A DNA stretch of 64,000 bases, taken from assembly GCA_034231615.1 (NCBI GenBank), contig CM067306.1, positions 60,202,749 through 60,266,748 of the forward strand, in the 5' to 3' direction. This stretch comes from Meghimatium bilineatum. Its lineage: Eukaryota > Mollusca > Gastropoda > Stylommatophora > Philomycidae. Under the pieces are notes generated by a model. That model worked only from the letters and a program-made list of their open reading frames with translations, searched no databases and was not told where the DNA came from. Below, one piece after another: positions 57,784-64,000 of this stretch. Each line of letters starts with the position of its first letter. The first letter of the stretch is position 1. The position numbers and the translations under genes are program-made.

Positions 57784-59735
57784 TGACATGTTTGACGTTG
57801 AATTTAGATACAAAGTATATATATATATATATATAGTGACCATCGAAGCACGGCAATAATCAAAATCATCACAAACGGAGGCTTGTTTTGATTGTGCTCG
57901 TTGGTCTTCTATTGCGCGGGGGTAACGGCTCAATTAAATCCAGGAGTTGAATTATGTGTTTCATTTGCTACAAGAGTAATTTTCTCATATTCCATGTCAG
58001 TTGTTTGCCGTTTACTTATTCGAGGTTCTTGAGCACATACTGCTTTAGCACAATCCTCTGTTTTATTTGTTTCAGAATCTGTTTCCTGTTTCATACGTAC
58101 AAAGAGATATCATGTATGTGCTAACCCCCACAACAATGAAGCACTTCATGTGGAATTTGTTTTTGTCACATTTTTCTTGGTCACATTTGCATTTCTCAGA
58201 TGCATTTAAGGGTGGGGGAGAGATACACACTCCCATTCCCCCATTTCTCCCAATTGACTCTAGGAGTTGTAACATTAACACGTAGTTTTCTCATACAATA
58301 TAATGTAATATTGAGTGAAACGTAACAACAATAGTACTTACGTAGAACACAGGTTTAGGAATTTCCTCCTGAACACAACAGACTATCACTAAATCTAAAG
58401 GGTTATGAGTGTAAACAAGAAAACATACAAATTACAATAAACACGACATTATGAACGTTTCGGACCGTTAGGCCTTTCTCAGGAATATATAAAACAAACA
58501 TTTAAAAACAATTAAAACAATAAACACAAGGTTAATACCACATAGGCACTAGATACAATATTGACATGTAAACAATACGAAGTTCAAGGTGACAGTAATA
58601 CATACAGAACTGGTCGATCAGAATTCGGTTACAAAATGTGAAAAATTCAACTTTTGTCTTGCACCCATTCTCAGAACAGGCGCAGGTTAATAATCGCAAT
58701 AGAGGGCTGACCCGTCTGAAACAATCTGATACTCGACAAGACAGCTCTATCCAAACCAGTTCAACGTAAATTGACTTGCAGATAACGAAATAGATGACGT
58801 ATTCACGAGTGCTCATAAAGATAAAAATGAATATGAAAATGCAGAGTGACAAGGCGCACTCATGAACGCATGCACGCACGAAAATGCACACACATATTCA
58901 GATTACACGACAGGCTTGTCTCTCGTCCGCATCAAATAACAAATACATCTCACCTTATATTTCGCGAATGACACACAAGACAAATATAAGTTATCTATGA
59001 TGTCAAAATTGGAAGCTATTTTGCCGAAAAGAAATCTTAGATGTCTTTCTTGAAGTATATTCAGGCGGGGCTGTTTCGTAGAAGGATTGTGGTTCATATC
59101 AACGATCTGACTAGAGGAGATTGATTTGCCAGATAACATTCTCGGAAATAAAGGCAGCAGAAACACCTGTAAGATATTAGTGTTCGTAGAAAATTCGATA
59201 AAATTTCAATTTTAAAGATAAAAATCTCAAATTATCACAAATGATGCACACATTTCGTAGATATAATGACGTTTCAATTTTTTTTTTTTTTGAAACCCTT
59301 TGTCTACATGTAGTTAATATTGAACCGAACAGAATTGATAATGAGATTTGATTGATTTCCAATTCGATCATCCTTCACGGTTTTCCTGGCACATATACAA
59401 TTAATAATATTAATTGAAAATTATCATAATTTTATCAGTCAATAAATCAATTAAGTGTCATGCCGAATGGCGTAGGCGATCATGTTTCTCCACGACTATC
59501 TATCTCTTGTGTTGTCAATAAGCTCGGTTGGTGAACTTCTACCGTGCCACAATACTTGTCCATCTAGCAACTTCTCTCTTTGTTGTCCCCTGTCTCTTCT
59601 CCCCTTGATCTTTTCCATGCCTATAGATTTTTAAAAGCACGATAATCCTTGTATTTTTGGCTGCATGTGTGAGTATAGATAGTTCCATTCCATGTTAGTG
59701 GGGCGTTCGATGGTGGACTTCATTTCTAGAAATCA
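57784..59735. other. No gene recognised; (TA)n and motif fragments
   Basis: (TA)n at 57817-57834, next to TAGTGACCATCGAAGCACGG and, inverted, TTGTGCTCGTTGGTCTTCTA (to about 57920), which resemble the hairpin elements at 4686, 7750 and 8350. Open frames at 58532-58891 and 58903-59166 (minus) have no recognisable motif. Confidence 0.45.
58440..58490 (-). other. Hammerhead-like motif, best copy
   Basis: The reverse complement reads ATATATTC, CTGAGAA, AGGCCTAACGGTCC, GAAA, CGTTCATAATG, TC, GTGTTTAT. Stem I (ATATATTC with GTGTTTAT) pairs at 6 of 8 positions, stem II is AGGCC with GGTCC-like pairing, stem III is CGT with ATG, and the site is GUC. The core CUGANGA has A where the conserved G8 belongs, so it is probably inactive. 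Confidence 0.4.
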
Positions 59736-59838
59736 TATTGAATCTTCTGTTTGAATCTTCATATTGAATCTTCATATTGAATCTTCATATTGAATCTTTA
59801 TATTGAATCTTCATATTGAATCTTCATATTGAATCTTC
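59736..59838. repeat. 13-base tandem repeat, about 8 copies
   Basis: GAATCTTCATATT, with TTATATT and TTCTGTTT variants. Confidence 0.95.
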
Positions 59839-59879
59839 TATCTGTTATTGGCAGCTACTTCTAGTTTTTTATTTATAAC

Positions 59880-60155
59880 TTCTTCTTCTTCTGCGTTCGT
59901 TCTCAAACTCCTGCATTTAGCAGGATGTAGTCCGAATAACGGAATGCGTTGTTTCATGGTTTACAGCATTGCTGCAATATCTGCGCCTTTCAGCCTGACA
60001 CATCCGACTTCAGCGTGGCTTTAGCTCACTGACCCTATATCGGATAGGACAGCCAACTCCATCCCATAACCACCTTAGTCGCCTTTTACGACATACGTGG
60101 AAGGTAAATAGTGTTGCTATTCTTTGCTCCCCTTTCGGTTCCCGGTAACACATGG
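59880..60155 (-). mobile_element. SINE A, full length
   Basis: CTTCTTCTTCTTCTGCGTTC to CCCGGTAACACATGGGAG. Its 5' side and flank up to 60269 match 57463-57783. Confidence 0.88.
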
Positions 60156-60259
60156 GAGTATTTATAACTGACCTACTATCTCATTTCCACTGATTTGTGA
60201 GTTGCCTTCTTTTGCCTAGATGTTTACTTGTGGTAGAAGTAATTTTAAGTCATTCATGT
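60156..60259. repeat. Shared flank of the duplicated SINE A block
   Basis: TATTTATAACTGACCTACTA through CATTCATGTGGAACATG, about 95 percent like 57677-57783. It runs into the RNase H LINE fragment, so it may be that LINE's 3' region. Confidence 0.75.
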
Positions 60260-60730
60260 GGAACATGTTTGGTTTCTGGAGGGCCAGCAAAGCAGATTTA
60301 GCGTCAGTCATAATCACTATCACTTCTCCCTCCAGGTAGAATGATACCAGCAGTAAACAAGTTGCTTCTTTGATTACTTCGCGTCCTTGACTTGAAATTT
60401 GTAGAATGACCGCTTGTGGCTATTGATTTTTCAAGTTTGTTTTTGTTTGTGTCATTTTATGTAGACGCATCTACCATAATTTCTCCCATCCCTCCTCTGC
60501 TGAGCCATCTGTATATATACTCTTGTCCAAGAAAGTTTCATGCAGTTTTTTTGGGGGTGTATTTTTAACATTATTCGTTTTAGGGTAATTAGATCTTGAT
60601 CCGAATTTTATCTTTACATTCAATATAGAGTCTTCTTTTCTTGGTAAGTTTTCTTGGGCCTCAAGGGACACATGTGCTATATTAGTTATATTTTTGCAAG
60701 TGGGGGTTGGGGGAATGTGGCTCATTTGTT
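60260..60730 (-). mobile_element. RNase H-type LINE, start of the RNase H domain
   Basis: Minus strand: DKSIYTDGSAEEGWEKLW near 60540-60474 carries the first catalytic Asp in YTDGS. Further on, in other frames, SFYLEGE and IMTDAKSALLALQK (60305-60265) carry the third block (TD.KSAL). Several breaks. Unlike the LINE at 11950, the first Asp is kept. Confidence 0.75.
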
Positions 60731-60789
60731 AGTTGTAGTTTCCCTCTAAGCATGTGAGTCTCATTCACAAATTTGGTTCTTTTTTATTT

Positions 60790-61040
60790 TTATTAATTTT
60801 TTTAAATTTTTTTTTTTTAATATTTTTTTACAGGGATTGTTTAACTTGTATCTTCTAACGTGGTTTGCCAGAGGTTGATATCTGACGAATTGAGTTACAG
60901 TTTTTACATTTATTTTTACATGGGGAGCATTTCGATTGGTGACCTGCGTACAGTAAGAGGAATGCTTATAAAACAGCTTGCAACGTGTGGCTGATTTAAT
61001 ACCGATATGGTTAAGAACGTTCACGTTTAAATGGAAATGG
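60790..61040 (-). mobile_element. Possible LINE ORF1 zinc-knuckle remnant
   Basis: The minus-strand frame reads LNHIGIKSATRCKLFYKHSS, YCTQVTNRNAPHVKINVKTV and VRRYKLNNPCK. The spacing of C, H, C and the phrase TQV.NRNAP..K resemble the CCHC knuckles of I-group ORF1 with several Cys lost. It lies upstream of the RNase H piece on the same strand, as expected for one element with its middle deleted. I am not sure. Confidence 0.35.
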
Positions 61041-61063
61041 TAAAGCCACGGAACGTGTCGTTT

Positions 61064-61171
61064 ACCACCGCGGAAGGCAGAGGTATCGGACCATTCGCGG
61101 AAGTACAAATGCGATATAACACAAATCGTGTCTCGGGACTACATAATCCAGAAAATATATTAGGACCAATA
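61064..61171 (+). mobile_element. SINE B-like element, diverged, 3' end replaced by an array
   Basis: CCACCGCGGAAGGCAGAGGT, ATCGGACCATTCGCGGAAGT and TCTCGGGACTACATAATCCA follow B order at low identity. Confidence 0.5.
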
Positions 61172-61572
61172 ACACGTGTGTTGTCAGGTCCCGAGATGGG
61201 ATAAAATAATAACACGTGTGTTGTCAGGTCCCGAGATGGGATAAAATAATAACACGTGTGTTGTCAGGTCCCGAGATGGGATAAAATAATAACACGTGTG
61301 TTGTCAGGTCCCGAGATGGGATAAAATAATAACACGTGTATTGTCAGGTCCCGAGGTGGGATAAAATAATAACACGTGTGTTGTCAGGTCCCGAGATGGG
61401 ATAAAATAATAACACGTGTGTTGTCAGGTCCCGAGATGGGATAAAATAATAACACGTGTGTTGTCAGGTCCCGAGATGGGATAAAATAATAACACGTGTG
61501 TTGTCAGGTCCCGAGATGGGATAAAATAATAACACGTGTGTTGTCAGGTCCCGAGATGGGATAAAATAATAA
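61172..61572. repeat. 40-base minisatellite, 10 copies, nearly identical
   Basis: AACACGTGTGTTGTCAGGTC followed by CCGAGATGGGATAAAATAAT. Nine of ten copies are identical or differ by one base, so the array is young or homogenised. Each unit holds the palindrome ACACGTGT. Confidence 0.97.
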
Positions 61573-62559
61573 CTTTCGTGAATGTCGTAAGAGAACACTA
61601 ATGAGTTATTTGTGGGGTGGTTGGAGTTTACCACTCCTGTGTTTATCTGTAAGGGAGCTGATGCAAATGTAAGACAAAAGACAAAAGTAAGAATTGAGAC
61701 AAGACTTCCAGTGGAAATGATTTTTTTCGCATGTGACATTTTGTCAGACTATCCCCAACTTTTCTTAGTCGCCTCTCACCTCTTGCCTGGAAAGAATACA
61801 GTGGCATCCAAATTCGCACCGAGGACTATAAATGTGTCACATGAAAGTACATAACTGTAGTCAAGCTTTCTCAACCTGGTGCTATGGTCAGGACATGGGA
61901 TGATGAATTGCAAGTTAAAATGTGCTCGCGAGCACTAACTATTATATGTGGGCGGTGCTCGCCGTCTGAAAGGTTGAGAATCCTTGCTGTAAACAGTCCT
62001 GAAACTAAGGTTGAGAACCCTTGCTGCAAACGGTCGTGCAATCTAAGGTTGAGAACCCTTGTTGTAAGACAGTCCTGAAACCATGTTTTATCAAAAGATA
62101 AATACTCGTCGATGGTACAGTAAACATAGTGAAAACAGCTATGATAAAAACGAGAAGACCAAACCGCGAGATAACCATTACGAAATGTGTAAGTAGTTGA
62201 AAGACTACAATGTTGATACGTACGTACGTATATCGGGAGAGTAGCCGTCTCCGGGCACAGGGAGGTAAAATACAATCAAATAAGTAACTTCAAAGTGATC
62301 AATGATAGAAAGTAATACAAGAATGGTGATTCTTTTCTTGATTCTTGATTAGAAACTGGCCTCACAGCACGTGGGACATTCCCATAAGTGCTCCGCCCTC
62401 TATTCCAGCAGCCATTCGACTAGATGGTGTTTCGAGTCTAATGCCGCCGAAACAGAAGTCGACATCAGGGCACAACTCTGGCCCTTGCGACAGGTTTCTT
62501 TGTTGTTCCGCCCACCCACGCCGTGCCCGTAACTAGTTCAAGCATAACGTCGGCCTGTC
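61573..62559. other. No gene; short repeat GGTTGAGAACCCTTGCTG
   Basis: Between 61970 and 62070, GGTTGAGAA(C/T)CCTTG(C/T)TG(C/T)AA recurs three times. No protein motif recognised in the open frames at 61464-61854 and 61871-62275. Confidence 0.5.
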
Positions 62560-62690
62560 GGAACAACATGGTAACTGATACCGAAGGTTACGACTACTGG
62601 TACAAGTATAGTGACCCTTGTCCACGCCACTCAGTCGCAGGCAATTGTGCACCCGGACCTTTCAGAAAGCAATGACAAACTACTGAACGT
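62560..62690 (+). mobile_element. SINE family G, body fragment
   Basis: GCACCCGGACCTTTCAGAAA followed by GCAATGACAAACTACTGAAC matches 1985-2030. The head is too changed to read the boxes. Confidence 0.5.
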
Positions 62691-62889
62691 ATTTATATTG
62701 CCTAGAAACTCACCACAGTCAAAAAATGCTGGGTTGATGGCTACGTCCTGAATAGGATATGCTACCCTCCCCCACACCCCCCCCCCCAATATTATGTTTT
62801 AATAATGTTATGTTTTTATGTTGTTATATTGTTATGTAGTTATTTTAATTGACTAACAACATACCTAGGTGATCAGCTTAATAATTATA
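62691..62889. other. Spacer with an 11-base C run
   Basis: C run at 62777-62787, then ATGTTATGTTTTTATGTTG repetition. Confidence 0.5.
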
Positions 62890-62985
62890 TTTGGTTGGGA
62901 AAAATCCGTATCCCAACCATGGATTCAACCCGGGACCTCATGCCTCTGGGACCAGCGTTCTAGCCATACGGCCACGTGTTTTACT
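62890..62985 (-). mobile_element. tRNA-derived SINE head, family D type
   Basis: The reverse complement reads GTGGCCGTATGGCTAGAACG, then TGAGGTCCCGGGTTGAATCC and ATGGTTGGGATACGGAT, as in 32290-32365. A box 10 of 11 (TGGCCGTATGG). Confidence 0.7.
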
Positions 62986-63037
62986 CAGACGATAAAAACA
63001 CATAATCATATATTATGCGTCAAGTACTCATATTAGC

Positions 63038-63215
63038 CCTTACATGGTCACCTGAGGGTAAAAGTAAAAGAGGAAGACCTAAAACAACCCTTAAAAGCAC
63101 CATTCTTAAAGAAGGGGAATTAATTAGGGGAATAAGACCATCCAGGAACTAAAGCTGCAGGCAGCGGACCGCATCATATGGAGAACCACAACCTCTGCCC
63201 CATGTGTCGCTTGCA
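63038..63215 (+). mobile_element. RTE-like LINE, C-terminal fragment
   Basis: ALTWSPEGKSKRGRPKTTLK, STILKEGELIRG, then in another frame traces of the end. The pattern AL.W.P.GKRKRGRPK.TW is typical of the RTE-like ORF2 C-terminus. Confidence 0.75.
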
Positions 63216-63269
63216 GCACGAAAGGAACAAACTAACTCATATTAATCGAAAATATTACTCAATATATTT

Positions 63270-63434
63270 GAAAGATTCTTCTTCTTCTTCATCGTTCATT
63301 CTCAAACTCCCACTGGATATCTCTTGATTAGATTAGATTTCTAGAAGGATGTAGTCCAGAGAAAGGAAATGCGCTGTGATACCGTTTTATTTGTGCATAT
63401 GGCCCGACACATCCGTCTTCGGCAGAGAAAGATT
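63270..63434 (-). mobile_element. SINE B with 8-base target-site duplication next to a 21-base repeat
   Basis: Element 63278-63426: CTTCTTCTTCATCGTTCATT to CACATCCGTCTTCGGCAGA. GAAAGATT occurs at 63270-63277 and 63427-63434. The flank ACTCAATATATTTGAAAGATT is repeated before the SINE and twice after it (to about 63475). Confidence 0.85.
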
Positions 63435-63475
63435 ACTCAATATATTTGAAAGATTACTCAATATATTTGAAAGAT

Positions 63476-64000
63476 TTTCATTTGTTCAATATTTCACACA
63501 GACCAATGTTTCTCTCCGGAACAGACATTTTACCCGCCAGCACCCTGCCCTAAACGTAAACAAGACCACAATACATTCATTCTGTGAAACTCATAGATAT
63601 TTATTTAACAAATCACATCTAGACAGCCCTGTCTAGATGAAGAAAATTGCCCCTGTCAACTTGTTCCATAACTTGTGTCAAACTTCCCCTTTGACCTTTC
63701 ACATTCTAGTTAGCTCTCTGAGAGTTGATGTAAAAACCGAGAACACGTCGAGGGAACTAAATAAACCAAGTGCTTAAAATGGGATTGTGGGTAGAGTTTC
63801 TGTGTGAGAGTAAGTTCATATCATAAATGATGGATGGAGAAAGGACAGGGGAGATTTTTACAAAATATGAACCAAATTATGATTCAACACAAATATTATA
63901 GCGAAAGAAACAGGACAAAATGCACAGAATAAGACAAACTATATGCGCATTGAGCGTTTCTTTGAATTGATCTGTCAGCAATTACGAACAATATAGCAAC
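63476..64000. other. No recognised feature
   Basis: Ends the window without a supported gene or repeat. Confidence 0.5.

Noticed and set aside
58532-59371. Three minus-strand frames next to the hammerhead-like motif as a possible retroelement protein
   Set aside because: No reverse transcriptase, endonuclease or other motif could be recognised in any of them.

Overview
The window is non-coding, repeat-dominated DNA from an animal nuclear genome. I found no exon, host protein gene, rRNA or tRNA gene that I can defend. The mix of RTE-type and RNase H-bearing LINE remnants, tRNA-derived SINEs and a mariner relic in AT-rich DNA with many minisatellites suggests a marine invertebrate, most likely a gastropod mollusc; that assignment is an impression and was not tested against any database.

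Layout. Positions 1 to about 33,000 hold short retroposons (families called A, B, D, E, G and H here), broken LINE 3' ends and more than twenty separate tandem arrays with periods from 2 to 64 bases. Positions 33,013 to 49,064 are one uninterrupted satellite of a 53-base monomer, about 300 copies, with higher-order periods of about 1,265 to 1,530 bases. Positions 49,065 to 64,000 return to the mosaic: a GA-rich stretch, a SINE A between two direct repeats, RTE LINE 3' ends, a foldback mariner with TA flanks, an RTE reverse transcriptase remnant carrying two opposed SINE B copies, a 27-base array, a local duplication that includes a SINE A, and an RNase H LINE fragment beside a probable ORF1 zinc-knuckle remnant.

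How the parts fit together. SINE A (about 285 bases), SINE B (about 160 bases) and the RNase H-type LINE at 11,950-12,935 end in nearly the same 3' sequence (GAACGC[A/T]GAAGAAG repeats). This is the usual signature of SINEs that borrow a LINE's machinery by copying its 3' end. Several copies have clear target-site duplications of 8 to 12 bases, and one SINE B sits inside the RNase H domain of that LINE. Several minisatellites seem to have grown out of transposon sequence (LINE codons at 4,228 and 21,719, SINE A at 10,804, mariner end at 51,602, SINE B remnant at 61,172), so local tandem amplification of transposon pieces is a recurring theme. The long open frames in the window are by-products of arrays that lack stop codons, not genes.
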